This document shows positions 42,609-52,938 of a stretch of 64,000 bases of DNA, piece after piece. The notes beneath the pieces are model-generated. The model was not told where the DNA came from. It searched no databases and worked only from the letters and a program-made list of their open reading frames with translations. Within the stretch, counting starts at the first letter, position 1, and each line of letters begins with the position of its first letter. Source of the DNA: Mesomycoplasma ovipneumoniae (GTDB lineage: Bacteria > Bacillota_I > Bacilli_A > Mycoplasmatales > Metamycoplasmataceae); contig NZ_CP146005.1 in assembly GCF_038095995.1 (NCBI RefSeq), positions 248,001 to 312,000 of the forward strand. The letters run 5' to 3'. A program made the position numbers and the translations under genes.

Positions 42609-44628
42609 TAGAAAATTTTTCGCTGACTCTAAACAAAAAGCAAAAATAAAAATATTTATTGAGTTATTAATTTTTATTTTTGCCTTTTTTTCGTTTATTT
42701 TTGATACTTTAAATAATTATAAAGTTTTAAACTTCAATCACGATCACAAAATTCATCTAATTTTAGCGTCAATTTTGTTTTTCTTTGCATTTTTAGTTAT
42801 CTTTCTAGAAAAAAAATATTTTTTAGCATACAAAAACCTTTTACGAAAAATTTTTACAATGGAATTGCTAATAGCGATTGCAAGCCATGTTTCATTTATT
42901 TATTCTGCAATTTCATTTTTGTATAAAATAAGCACCGGTGAAAAAATTAGTATGGAATTTTTTGAAGTTTCAATTATTCTGTTCTTATTTTTTAATGCTG
43001 GTAAATATCTTGAGGAAAAACTACAAAAAAAATCAAGTTCAGACTTTCAAGGAATACTAAAATTAAAAAATCGCTATTCACATATAATAGTTGATGGCAA
43101 AAAAGAACAAATTTTAACTAGTAAAATTACTCCTGGCAATATTGTTTTTGTTCCAAAAGGTGAAGTTATTCCAACTGATTCAACCCTAAATTCTGATTTT
43201 GCAACTATCGATTACTCGTCAATTAACGGTGAATCTTTGCCGATTGAATTTGTTAAAAATCAAGAAATTTTGTCCGGAAGTATCAATATTGGCGAACCGA
43301 TTTACCTAACTTCCATAAAAAAAGCCCAAGATTCATTTTTAATGCAAACAATTAACAGATTAGAGTCTATTTTTGAAACTCCTTCCAAAATTGAAAGAGT
43401 TTCAACTAAAATAGTTTCACTTTTTACTCCAACTGTTTTAATTTTGTCATTTTTGGCTTTTGCAATCTGAGTCATAATTGGTTATTCACTTGGTGATTTT
43501 GAAAAAATTTATACAGGTTTTACACCTCCGCGAAATTCTCATCCACTTTATGTTGGCGCTCATATAGGAGTTGCTGTTTTGGTAATTTCTTGTCCATGTG
43601 CTTTTGGAATTGCAGCACCAATGGCCATTTATTCTTCTTCGATTTTGGCCTCAAAAAATCGAATTTTATTTGCAAATTCAGAGATTTATGAAAAAATTAT
43701 TACCACAAAAACAATAATTTTTGACAAAACCGGAACTCTAACTGAAGGAAAACCAAAAGTTGTTGAATTTCAAGGTGATTCAAGTTTTTGACCTTTAATT
43801 AAAGAAATGGCTCAAAATTCTAAACACCCAATTTCACTTTCAATTCATAATTTTTTGCCAGAACATCAAGAAAAATTTGACAATTTTAAGGTTAGCGAAA
43901 CTCCTGGCCAAGGTTTGGAACTTATTGATTCAGATTCAAATAAATATAGCCTTATTTCTCATGAGTTTGCAAAAAATAATAATTTTTTGATTGATGATAG
44001 TTTCAACTTTGACAAAATAGGAAATTACACGGTTTTTGCTAAAAATGATAGAGTTATTGCCGTTTTTTTAATAATCGATCAAGTTAAAGAAAGTGCGAAA
44101 AACGTTGTTAAAAAATTTCAATCTCAAGGGATAAACTGCATTATTGCCTCAGGAGATAATCCAAAAAACGTTGAAAATGTAGCAAAAATATTGGGAATAA
44201 AGCAATTTTATGCAAATTTAAAGCCTAATGACAAGTTTGAATTAGTAGAAAAATTAAAAAAGGAAACTCCAATTATTTTTGTCGGTGATGGCCTAAACGA
44301 TATTTTAGCTTTAAAATCCGCCGATCTTTCAATTGCTTTTGAAAGTGGTTCTAACCTAAGTAATTCAATTGCTGATATTTCCTTATTTGAAACAGATCTT
44401 GTTATGGTTTATAAATCAATTGAAATTATCAAAAAAACTAATAAATTAGTTAAATTAAACTTTTTGTGAGCAATTTTATTTAATTCGCTTTTCATACCTT
44501 TGGCATTTTTAGGCTTTATAAATCCAGTTTTTTCAATGTCATTAATGTTGTTTTCATCAATTTTTCTTATTGTCAACACAATTATTTTCAAAAAAAGACA
44601 TCAGAAATTTCTCGAAAAAGCTATTTAA
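42583..44628 (+). CDS. P1B-type heavy-metal (probably copper) transporting ATPase
   Basis: 681 residues, integral membrane. Eight hydrophobic segments are visible, with CPC (337-339) in the sixth, the phosphorylation motif DKTGTLTEGKP (Asp381), the SKHP motif of metal ATPases, and GDGLNDILALKSADLSIAF. CPC suggests Cu(I) or Ag(I) export. The usual TGES actuator motif reads NGES. No N-terminal HMA domain; that function is probably served by the overlapping small gene. Start taken as ATG 42583. Several TGA codons encode Trp. A terminator follows at 44683. Confidence 0.93.
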
Positions 44629-44682
44629 AATTTTTATTTTTGCATTTATCAAATTTACTTGTTTCCAAAATTATCTTAATTT

Positions 44683-44708
44683 TAACCTATGAATTCATAG
44701 GTTTTTTT
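44683..44708 (+). terminator. terminator after the metal ATPase
   Basis: Perfect palindrome AACCTATGAATTCATAGGTT followed by six further T residues, 54 bases after the ATPase stop. Confidence 0.88.
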
Positions 44709-44832
44709 ATGCTTTTTAGATTAAAAATTATTCTTTAGCTTTTTGAAAATAATATAAAAACTCCTGAGTTTGACAGTTTGATGGTAAAATTCACTTTTTA
44801 GTGAATATAAATACGCAAAAATACCGGTAAAT

Positions 44833-46170
44833 TAAACTAGGGCAAAGAAAATTAACAGTTTAATATTATTATAACATCATAGCATATTGCTGTGGTGTTT
44901 TTCAATTTAAAATCGATTGAATTCTATAATTGTTGTATCAAAATATATAATCTGCAATTATTTTTTTCAGATCTTCAAAAGTTATTTTACTGTAGTTTAA
45001 CTCGTTTAAGCATTCACTTTTTATAATTGAAAATCAGTATTCAGCCTCCCTATTATCCAAAGAATTTCCTATGCGAGACAACGAAACAGTTCCTCCCATT
45101 TTATTTATTTTGTCAATATAGACTTTTGAAGTGTATTGAAATCCATGGTCTGAATGAACAACAAAATCTTTATCAATAGACCTAAATGTCTTTATATTAT
45201 CCATAACTAAATTAAGATCATTGTTTAGTGATAATTTAAAATCTCTGATTTTTTTAGTTTTATGCTCAATTATTACAGACAAAAATACATGGTTTTCCTT
45301 AACATCTCTGGGAGCTTTTATATATGTAACATCAGTAGCAAAAATATTTCTATTTAATTTATCATTGTAGTCGCGTTTAACAATATCCGGCAGTGCGAAT
45401 TTGGTGTTCTTAATTTCGCTCTTTCTTCTTTGTTTTCTAATTTTGCATACTAAATTCAATCTTTTTAAATGTCTTCCAAGACTTCGAGGATTAATGTAAA
45501 TATTATATTTTATATAAATATAAGCACTCAACCTTAAGCGACCATATCTACCTTTGTTATCAAGAAAGGATTTTTTAATTATTGCGTCATTTTTGTGTTC
45601 CTTTACTTTTATAACTCTAGTTTTAGATTTTGCCACTGCTCGTCTGCATACATTAAAAATTTTTGCAGATTTGCTGTAGGGAATATTTAGTGTTTTGGCT
45701 TCACTAAGTTTTCCTGATTTTGATTTATCTTTGTTGGTTTCGTAATATCTCTTAGCTATTTCTATTAATTCTTGTTTTGTAAATTCGTTTCAATCGGGTT
45801 CAATTTGTTTTTTAGGTTTGCCACTCCCTGGCTTTCTTCTTGCACCCTTTTTATCTAATAATTGGTCTTGCATACCATTATTATAATATCTAATAATTTT
45901 TTTGATTCTTCGAACTAGTTGATCTCTGGTTATAAAATTTGTATCTGGCGAAATATCATTAATATAATTTATTGTTTTTTTTAATCCAAATTCATTGTAA
46001 ATTTTATAAATCATATCAAACTCGTCTTTTTTAAAGTGTCTTGACATTAGTATTCTCCTTTTTGTTGCATTTGAAAATTTAAAAAAGCTAACACTTTGAG
46101 TGCTAGCTTTCTCCTAAAATCGGACAAAAAAAGCCAACACCTTAGTGTTACTTTTCTTTGTCCTAGTTTA
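44833..46170 (-). mobile_element. IS3-type insertion sequence of a second kind (1338 bp)
   Basis: Terminal inverted repeats TAAACTAGGGCAAAGAAAA (left) and, read in reverse at the right end, TAAACTAGGACAAAGAAAAG. TAAAT is present on both sides, consistent with a short target duplication. It carries one transposase on the minus strand, which is different from the 415-residue IS3-type transposase elsewhere in the window. Hairpin-forming sequence GCTAACACT / AGTGCTAGC lies between the right end and the gene. Confidence 0.85.
44869..46047 (-). CDS. IS3-family transposase (IS1138/IS150-like)
   Basis: 392 residues in one frame with TGA as Trp. N-terminal helix-turn-helix part (about 1-80), basic Lys-rich linker, then integrase core: FATDVTYIKA (first Asp), VVHSDHGFQYTS (second Asp), GNSLDNREAEYWFSIIKSE (Glu), ending WYNNYRIQSILNWKTP. 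The ATG follows AAGGAGAA. The frame is complete, so the element may be functional. Only a single copy lies in this window. Confidence 0.92.
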
Positions 46171-46248
46171 TTAAATCCGTCTTTTTTGAGGCTAAAATCT
46201 TAATTTTTATTAGTTTAAAATTAACCTTTTGCAAAAAAAAAAAAATCC

Positions 46249-46276
46249 TTGGTCTAAAATAAAATTATGTTATAAT
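46249..46276 (+). promoter_or_regulatory. promoter of beta RNA copy 3
   Basis: TTGGTC at 46249-46254, 16-base spacer, TATAAT at 46271-46276. Preceded by a run of 13 A. Confidence 0.65.
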
Positions 46277-46282
46277 AAGTTT

Positions 46283-46547
46283 CACTTAAGAATAATTAAT
46301 AAGTATGGATTTTAGAATTAAGGGGGAATTAGTTATGTTTTTTTGCATAAAAAAATCAGAAAATGCGAATTATCCATTATATTTTTAAATATGATGGAAT
46401 GCCATAAATTTGACCGTTTAGAAATCTACAAATTTATGGCCTTTAATTATTGTTCTTTCAAAACTTCATATATTTTTTTAGGCTCGATGTAAATAAAAAC
46501 GAGTTTTCTATTTGCATCGAGTTTAAATAGTAGTTATATTTTTTTAT
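46283..46547 (+). ncRNA. putative structured RNA, beta copy 3
   Basis: The best-paired copy. Hairpin 1 at 46374-46397; hairpin 2 at 46401-46440 with a perfect 12-bp stem GCCATAAATTTG / CAAATTTATGGC around the conserved loop ACCGTTTAGAAATCTA; hairpin 3 at 46483-46521 with CTCGATGTAAATA / TATTTGCATCGAG. The AAGGGGGAA site is at 46320-46328; here the following frame is longer than in other copies (a base insertion in the T run). Ends estimated. Confidence 0.5.
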
Positions 46548-46918
46548 GTTTTTGTTATTTTACCCATAATGATTTTTGTGAGTGTTTTAGCTAAAAAAGG
46601 TATTTTAAATATTTTATAATTTTGCTTTTTAAGTTAAAACAGTGTTTAAAACTCGACACTTTTTTGAGATTTCTCATCAAACTGGGAAACTCGGGAAAAA
46701 ATTAGAGTTTATTCTTGAATTAGTATTTATACTGTTTTATTTTCAAAGTTTCTAAGTTCTAATTATTTTTTAACAAGCAAAAATTTAAAAATTAAAAAAA
46801 GTAATGAATCATTTTATGAGTCCAAATGCAAAAAAAATGCTTTTTTTAGCGTTTTTTAGGATAAGTTTAATATAATTTACTTATTTTAAAAATTTAATTT
46901 ATCAAGAAATACCAAATT

Positions 46919-49855
46919 ATGAAGTTAATTAAAATTGAAATTGAAGGTTTTAAATCCTTTGCCGAACCCGTTAGCATCAAATTTGACGGTTCTATTGTTG
47001 GAATAATTGGACCAAATGGTTCTGGAAAATCAAACATAAATGATGCAATTAAATGGGTTTTAGGTGAAAAATCAGCAAAACAACTACGCGGCTACAATAT
47101 GGACGATGTTATTTTCGCTGGTTCAAAAACAGTCGCTCCTGTTGAAAAAGCGATGGTAAAATTAACATTTAGTGATGAAAGTCGCGAAGATTCTGCCCAA
47201 ATTTTTACAATTTCACGACTTATTAAAAGAGGTCAGGGAACTAATGAATATTTTTATAATGACCAACCAGTTCGATATAAAGATATTCGTAATTTAGCAA
47301 TTGAGGCTGGAATTTCAAAGTCATCTCTTGCAATTATTTCTCAAGGTACAATTTCTGAAATCGCCGAGTCAACTCCTGAGCAAAGAAAGCTTGTAATTGA
47401 AGAAGTTGCCGGAACTTCCAAGTACAAAAATGACAAACAAGAAGCCATTGTAAAACTTGATCAGACCCTTATGGGCATTGAAAAAATTGAAATTCGCGTA
47501 AAAGAGCTTGAAAGTCAAACAAAACAACTTGAAAAACAAGCAAAAAATGCCAAAATATATTTAGAAAAATCAAAACAATTAGAATCAGTTGAAGTTGGAT
47601 TAATTGTTAGCGATATCAAAAAGTATCAAGCTGAATTAGAAAAAATTGACGAGCAATTATCACGCCTTAAATTTGAAGAACCTAAATTTGTAAGCGAAAT
47701 TGAATCTAATGAAAGAATAATAAATGACAATGTCCAAAAAAGAACACAAACTGATCTAGAAATTACTGAAAAAAGCAATCAAATAAATAATCTTAAAAGC
47801 GAAATTAACAATATAAACTTAACTTATGCTAAAATGACGCAACTTCAGGAGATGATATTATCCCAGCAAATTAACGTTAATTTTGAACAAAAAATAGCCG
47901 CTTTAAAGCAAAAGTATGATCAAATTCTAGTTGAGAAAGACAATTTTTTGAACTTAATTGACCAAAACAAACAAATAAAATCAGAAGTTACTCAAAAAAT
48001 TGTCGATCTAAGTGCTAAAAAATCAGAAATTGACTCAAAATTAAACAGTTTAAATTCAGAAAAAATTATAAGTCAAACACAAATTTTTGAATTGCAAAAA
48101 ACACTTGAATCTAGGTCATTTTTGCCCAAAGGTACAAAAGTAATTGTTGAAAATGGTCATCTTTTTTCAGGCTATTGTGGTCTTGTTTCTGATTTAATTA
48201 AAATCCCACAAAAATATACAGATGCAATTGAAACAGCTCTTGGCTCAAGTTTGAAACAAATTGTTGTTGAAAAACCAGAAAATGCCGTTGAAGCAATTAA
48301 TTTTTTGAAAAAAAATCACGCTGGAAGCGCTACATTTATTCCACTTTCAACATTAAAACCACGATTTATTCCTGATTTGTATTTAACTCACCTTCAGACT
48401 CAAGAGAGTTTTATTGGAATTGGTTCTAATTTGGTAAATTATGAGAAAAAATACCAAATTTTAGCTGATTTTTTGCTTGGTGGCGTTATTGTTAATGATA
48501 CAATCGACAATGTTAATAAAATTTCGAAATTTGTTGATCATAAATTTGTTGTTGTCACCTTAGATGGCGATATTGTCCGCACAAGTGGAATAATTTCCGG
48601 TGGTTTTAAACAAAAAAATGATTCAGTTCATTCTTTGGAATTAAGAATTAATGACCTTAAAAATAAAGTGAATTTTTTTGACAAAAAAATTCAAGAATTC
48701 AAGGTAGAATCAAATAATCTTGAACAAATCATTAATAAAGAATCTTACCTTTTGCAGCAAATCGAAATTTCTCTCGATGAATTAGAAAATAAATATAATG
48801 CTGCAAAAAATGAGCTTGACAAAATTAGAATTGAAAATGAAGGAATTGAAGCTGTATCGCAAAGTGATGAAATTGATTCAAAAATCAATGAGACTTTAAA
48901 ACAAAAAATCGAACTTGAAAATTCAATTGCATCCCTTGAATCTGAACTAAAAATTTTAAACCGGGAAAAACAAGAATATGACTCCCAAATTTCAAAATTA
49001 ACAGTTTTAGTTCAACAACTCAATCAAAGTCAGCGAAATGTTAACGCCGAATTAAATCAAAATCAAACAAGCAAAGATAAATATGAGTTTCTTTTATCAA
49101 ATCTAAAAACCACCTTGTCACAAAAATATAATCTCACCTTTGAATCAGCCCTTGAAACACACCAATTAGAAATTGAAACTCAAGATGCACACGACCTTGT
49201 CAATAGTTTAAATTCGGAAATAAAAGCGTTAGGAAATATAAATCTTGATGCAATTGAAGATTTTCAAACCACATCAAATCGACTAGAAAAATTAAAAACT
49301 AGTCAGCACGAACTTGAAGTGGCTAGATCAAAAATTTTAGAAGTAATTTCTGATCTTGATAAAATTATAATCGCAAAAACGCAAGAAATTGTTGACCTTG
49401 TAAATTCTGAATTTAACTTAGTTTTTCAAAATATGTTTGGTGGCGGAAGTGCTAAAATTTACTTTAGTGACAAAAATGATATTTTGAATTCTGGAATTGA
49501 AATAAGCGCTCAACCGCCAGGCAAAACTATCAAAAACATCCGTCTTTTTTCAGGTGGTGAAAAAGCAATAATCGCAATTTCACTATTATTTTCAATTATA
49601 AAAGCCCGTCCAATTCCGCTTTGCATTCTTGACGAAGTTGAGGCTGCCCTTGACGAGGCTAACGTAATTCGTTATGTTGAATTTTTAAAGCAGCTAAAAC
49701 AAAAAACACAATTTTTAATTATCACACATCGTCATGGAACAATGTCGCGCGTGGATCAACTTTTAGGAATTACAATGCAAAAACGCGGAGTTAGTTCAAT
49801 TTTTTCTGTTGAACTTTCCAAAGCAAAAGAAATTTTAAAAGACGAACTTCAATAA
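46919..49855 (+). CDS. smc: chromosome segregation protein SMC
   Basis: 978 residues. N-terminal ATPase part with Walker A GPNGSGKS (31-38), long coiled coil, central hinge (about 395-560, with GLVSDLIKIPQKY and RTSGIISGG), second coiled coil, and C-terminal ATPase part with signature LFSGGEKAIIAISLL, Walker B LCILDEVEAALDEANV and ITHRHGTM. It compacts and separates chromosomes with ScpA/ScpB. It is shorter than the roughly 1180 residues of B. subtilis SMC, mainly by shorter coiled coils. No TGA codon occurs in frame. The nearest gene upstream is an IS. Confidence 0.96.
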   Translation: MKLIKIEIEGFKSFAEPVSIKFDGSIVGIIGPNGSGKSNINDAIKWVLGEKSAKQLRGYNMDDVIFAGSKTVAPVEKAMVKLTFSDESREDSAQIFTISRLIKRGQGTNEYFYNDQPVRYKDIRNLAIEAGISKSSLAIISQGTISEIAESTPEQRKLVIEEVAGTSKYKNDKQEAIVKLDQTLMGIEKIEIRVKELESQTKQLEKQAKNAKIYLEKSKQLESVEVGLIVSDIKKYQAELEKIDEQLSRLKFEEPKFVSEIESNERIINDNVQKRTQTDLEITEKSNQINNLKSEINNINLTYAKMTQLQEMILSQQINVNFEQKIAALKQKYDQILVEKDNFLNLIDQNKQIKSEVTQKIVDLSAKKSEIDSKLNSLNSEKIISQTQIFELQKTLESRSFLPKGTKVIVENGHLFSGYCGLVSDLIKIPQKYTDAIETALGSSLKQIVVEKPENAVEAINFLKKNHAGSATFIPLSTLKPRFIPDLYLTHLQTQESFIGIGSNLVNYEKKYQILADFLLGGVIVNDTIDNVNKISKFVDHKFVVVTLDGDIVRTSGIISGGFKQKNDSVHSLELRINDLKNKVNFFDKKIQEFKVESNNLEQIINKESYLLQQIEISLDELENKYNAAKNELDKIRIENEGIEAVSQSDEIDSKINETLKQKIELENSIASLESELKILNREKQEYDSQISKLTVLVQQLNQSQRNVNAELNQNQTSKDKYEFLLSNLKTTLSQKYNLTFESALETHQLEIETQDAHDLVNSLNSEIKALGNINLDAIEDFQTTSNRLEKLKTSQHELEVARSKILEVISDLDKIIIAKTQEIVDLVNSEFNLVFQNMFGGGSAKIYFSDKNDILNSGIEISAQPPGKTIKNIRLFSGGEKAIIAISLLFSIIKARPIPLCILDEVEAALDEANVIRYVEFLKQLKQKTQFLIITHRHGTMSRVDQLLGITMQKRGVSSIFSVELSKAKEILKDELQ

Positions 49856-49891
49856 TTTTGCAATTTATTATAATAAAAAGCAAAATTATGA

Positions 49892-49897
49892 TATAAT
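49892..49897 (+). promoter_or_regulatory. rpmG -10 box
   Basis: TATAAT in ATGATATAATTATAT, 42 bases before the rpmG start; AAAAGGAG before the ATG gives a strong ribosome site. Confidence 0.6.
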
Positions 49898-49938
49898 TAT
49901 ATATTTACTAAGATTTATTTTTTTTAAAAGGAGCCAAA

Positions 49939-50091
49939 ATGCCAAGAGAAGGACTAACATTAAGATGCATTGATTGCAAAATGGAAAATTATATCACTAA
50001 AAAAAATAAAAAAACAAAACCTGAAAAAATTGAAGTAAAAAAACATTGCCATAAATGCAACAAACACACTTTACACCGTGAGAAAAAATAA
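49939..50091 (+). CDS. rpmG: ribosomal protein bL33
   Basis: 50 residues, with two CxxC pairs (CIDC and CHKC) forming a zinc ribbon, and the typical THREKK-like basic C-terminus (LHREKK). A strong ribosome site AAAAGGAGCC precedes the ATG. It is followed after one base by the aminopeptidase gene. Confidence 0.95.
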   Translation: MPREGLTLRCIDCKMENYITKKNKKTKPEKIEVKKHCHKCNKHTLHREKK

Positions 50092-50092
50092 T

Positions 50093-51124
50093 ATGAATCC
50101 TAAATATTTAAATAAAGCTTTTGAAGAAAATAATTTAGATGTTATAATTTCATTTTCTTACCAAACTCGCCTTTGATTGACAAAAGTTTCAGCTACTGAT
50201 GGTCTTTTATTTATTCAAAAGAGCGATTCTTATTTGTTTGTTGATGGCCGTTATATTGAAGCAGCCCAAAAAAATGCTAAAAATTGCCAAGTTTTACTAA
50301 TTACCAAGCAAAATCTTGAAGACTTTTTAGCCCAAAAAAGATATCACCGAATCGGAGTTGAGGCTGAATATTTAACAGTCGAACAACTTAATAAAATTAA
50401 GCAGTGATTTCCAAATTCAGAGATTATCAATTTATCAGCTCAACTTTTTCGAATTATTAAAACTGACGAAGAAATTCAAAACATTCAAAAAGCAGTTAAT
50501 ATTTCACTTGAAGCCTATAGCAAAATTTTGCCAAAAATTCAACCAGGACTGACTGAAAAATCAGTTGATATTGAACTAAATTATCAAATGAAATTACTTG
50601 GGGCTGAAAAAGAATCTTTTGATTCAATAATTGCAACCGGTCCAAATTCAGCAATGCCTCATTGAAGAGCAAGTTCGGCAAAAATTCTTGACAATGATCT
50701 TCTAAAAATTGATTTTGGCGCTCTTTATAATGGTTATTGTGCTGATATTACTAGAACTTCATATCTTGGAAAACTTGATTCAAAAAAAGAGGAAATTCTT
50801 GAAATAGTCAAAAAAGCTGCAGAATTAGGGCGTAAAAAAGTTGCCCCAGGTGTTAAGGCATCAGAAATTGACAAAGTCTGCCGTGATTATATCGACCAAA
50901 AAGGTTATGGACAATATTTTGTTCACTCAACTGGTCACGGAGTTGGAATTGATATCCACGAATTGCCTGTTGTTAGTGCCAATAGTGATACAATTTTAGA
51001 ACCAGGAATGGTTATAACTGTTGAACCTGGAATATATATCCCCGGACTTGGTGGTGCGCGAATTGAGGATGTTGTTCTTGTAACTGAAAATGGATTTAAA
51101 ACACTTTCTCGCGAAGAAGAATAA
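50093..51124 (+). CDS. pepP: Xaa-Pro aminopeptidase (M24B)
   Basis: 343 residues. N-terminal creatinase-like part (about 1-120) followed by the M24 catalytic fold. Metal ligands are visible in [18 protein letters not shown] (two Asp), [12 protein letters not shown] (His), [11 protein letters not shown] (Glu) and ARIED (Glu); His in [10 protein letters not shown] is the substrate-binding residue. It removes N-terminal residues before proline, helping to use imported peptides. The start ATG is one base after the rpmG stop, so expression is probably linked. TGA encodes Trp three times. Confidence 0.94.
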
Positions 51125-51207
51125 TAAAAACCTTATTTTTTAGCAAATAAAATTAGCAAAAAAATAAAAAAATTAATTAAAAATATGTTATAATATTTAA
51201 TTAATTT

Positions 51208-51284
51208 GGTGGATGTGGCGAAGTGGCTAACGCATCGGGTTGTGGTTCCGACATACGCGGGTTCGATCCCCGTCATCCGCCCCA
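51208..51284 (+). tRNA. tRNA-His (anticodon GTG)
   Basis: Cloverleaf with the extra 5' G (position -1, 51208) opposite C73, acceptor GTGGATG/CATCCGC, anticodon loop TTGTGGT, T-arm GCGGGTTCGATCCCCGT, and encoded CCA ending 51284. A TATAAT box lies at 51189-51194. Confidence 0.96.
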
Positions 51285-51306
51285 TTTCTTTAAATAGACC
51301 AAAAAC

Positions 51307-51336
51307 AAAACTAGACTTTAAGCGGTCTAGTTTTTT
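51307..51336 (+). terminator. terminator after tRNA-His
   Basis: AAACTAGAC and GTCTAGTTT pair around a short loop with a T run after, 22 bases past the tRNA. Confidence 0.85.
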
Positions 51337-51488
51337 ATATTTAGAATTTTTCCCTGACTTTGGCAGTTTAATGGCAAAAATCCGCTTTTTAGTGAATGTA
51401 AATACGCAAAATTAGCCGTAAAATTCGTGGTTTTAACGGTAAAACCTTAATCTTTATTATTTTGAAATTAACCCTTTGAAAAAAATGC

Positions 51489-51516
51489 TTGGCTTAAAAT
51501 AAAATTATGTTATAAT
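51489..51516 (+). promoter_or_regulatory. promoter of beta RNA copy 4
   Basis: TTGGCT at 51489-51494 (TTGGTC in other copies), 16 bases, TATAAT at 51511-51516. Confidence 0.55.
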
Positions 51517-51522
51517 AACCAT

Positions 51523-51782
51523 CACTAAGAATAAATTAATAAGTTTGATATTGAATTAAGGGGGAATTAATTATGTTTTTTGCTTAATAAGCTCAGATAG
51601 TGCGAATTTTCCATTATATTTTTAAATATGATGGTATGCCTTAAATTTACCCGTTTAGAAATCTATAAATTTAGGGCTTTTAGTTATTGTTCTTTCAAAA
51701 CTTCATATATTTTTTTAAGCTCAATGTAAATAAAAGCGAGTTTTCTTTTTGCATTGAGTTTAAATATTAGTTATATTTTTTT
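51523..51782 (+). ncRNA. putative structured RNA, beta copy 4
   Basis: Same unit. The AAGGGGGAATTA site is followed by the frame MFFA then stop. Hairpin 3 here pairs CTCAATGTAAA with TTTGCATTGAG: the G of CTCG in other copies is A and now pairs as A-T with TGAG. Hairpin 2 is GCCTTAAATTTA / TAAATTTAGGGC. Ends estimated. Confidence 0.5.
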
Positions 51783-51856
51783 GTGATTTTGTTGTTTTGT
51801 CGATAAATTGATTTTCGCTTGTAAACTCGGAAACTCGGTTTTTTGTTATAATAAAA

Positions 51857-51896
51857 AGCCCTTAAAATCAAAGGACTTTATGATTTTAAGGGCTTA
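51857..51896 (-). terminator. probable terminator of pdhAB
   Basis: A long hairpin, AAGCCCTTAAAATC paired with GATTTTAAGGGCTT, lies 37 bases beyond the pdhB stop. Read on the minus strand it is followed by a T-rich stretch, as for a Rho-independent terminator. Confidence 0.7.
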
Positions 51897-51933
51897 TCTT
51901 AATAATTAGGAAAATTTTTAAACATGCAAATTA

Positions 51934-52938
51934 TTAAGAGTTCATAATTTGACGAATTTTATCGATTATTTTTTCTTTTGTAATTGTGTGGAAATTTTCG
52001 CCTTTTGCTAACGGAACAGTAATATCATATCCAGTAAGACGAGCAGGAGCTGCTTCTAAATATTCAAATGCTTTTTCGTTAACACGAGTTATAATTTCGG
52101 CTGAAACTGAAAAAGATTTAACAGCTTCGTGAACAACTAAAATACGTCCAGTTTTCTTAACTGATTCGATAATAGTTTCAGTATCAACTGGTTTAATTGT
52201 TCTTAGGTCAATTAGCTCAACATCAACTTCTTCAAGTCCAGGAGTTGAACTAAGAGCTTGAATAGCGGCGATTGATTCGTGAACTTGAGCACCGTAAGTT
52301 ACGAGTGTTAAGTCATTTCCTTCTTTAATTACATTAGCTTTTCCAATTGGAACTTCGTAAATTCCAGCAGGAACTTCTTGTTTAAATGCACGGTATATTT
52401 TTTTTGGCTCAAGAAATACAACCGGATCTGGGTCATTAATTGCGGCAATTAAAAGACCTTTAGTGTCATATGGAGTTGAAGGCATAACAACTTTTACTCC
52501 AGGAATGTGCGCAAAAAGTGCTTCAATTGCTTCTGAGTGGTGCTCTAGAGCACGAACTCCACCTGCCATTGGCATTCTTAAAACCATTGGCACAGTAAAC
52601 CGACCACGAGAACGGTTACGATAACGGACTGCATGAGCAAAAAGTTGTTGAAAGGCAGGGTATGAGAAACCTTGGAATTGCATTTCTGCAATTGGACGTA
52701 GCCCGGCAATGGCTGCTCCAACTGCAACACCACAAATAGATGCTTCGGCTATTGGGGCGTCTCAAACACGATCAATTCCGTATTTTTTTTGTAATCCTTC
52801 AGTTGCACGGAAAACTCCACCTTCAAATCCAGCATCTTCTCCTCAAAGAACAACGCGAGGATCTTTTTCCATCATTAAATCAATAGCATTTGTAACTGCA
52901 CCGATATTATTTAGAGCAATTTTATCTGAATTTGCCAT
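51934..52938 (-). CDS. pdhB: pyruvate dehydrogenase E1 beta subunit
   Basis: 334 residues. The sequence has GEDAGFEGGVFRATEGLQKKYG, DAPIAEASICGVAVGAA, EMQFQGFSYPAFQQL and ALEHHSEAIEALFAHIPGVKVV, all characteristic of the E1 beta chain, which completes the thiamine-diphosphate site with PdhA. The start ATG overlaps the pdhA stop by one base (TAATG). Oxidises pyruvate to acetyl groups, feeding substrate-level ATP synthesis. Confidence 0.97.

Larger units (their letters stand above)
44762..46697. mobile_element. beta element copy 3, interrupted by an IS3-type element
   Basis: Left end CTGAGTTTGACAGTTTGATGG, right end CATCAAACTGGGAAACTCGGG. The sequence GGTAAATCCG expected from other copies is split at GGTAAAT by the IS and resumes with TTAAATCCG at 46171. 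The rest (13-A run, promoter, RNA unit, tail) lies at 46171-46697. No clear flanking direct repeat was found for this copy. Confidence 0.7.
46171..46918. other. beta copy 3 remainder and smc upstream region
   Basis: No protein gene. It holds the right part of beta copy 3 up to about 46697 and then 220 bases of AT-rich sequence before smc, with a TATAAT box at 46871-46876, about 43 bases before the smc start. Confidence 0.65.
51352..51838 (+). mobile_element. beta element copy 4 (about 490 bp)
   Basis: Left end CCTGACTTTGGCAGTTTAATGG and right end GTAAACTCGGAAACTCGG, both more diverged than in other copies. It has the shortest A run (7) before the promoter and no further insertion. The interval 51285-51933 holds this element, the tRNA-His terminator and an AT-rich hairpin region (AAGCCCTTAAAATC...GATTTTAAGGGCTT at 51857-51896) that probably terminates pdhB. 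Confidence 0.65.

Noticed and set aside
44762-46697. Long flanking direct repeat around beta copy 3, as for copies 1 and 2
   Set aside because: The flanks share only short AT-rich words that could be chance.
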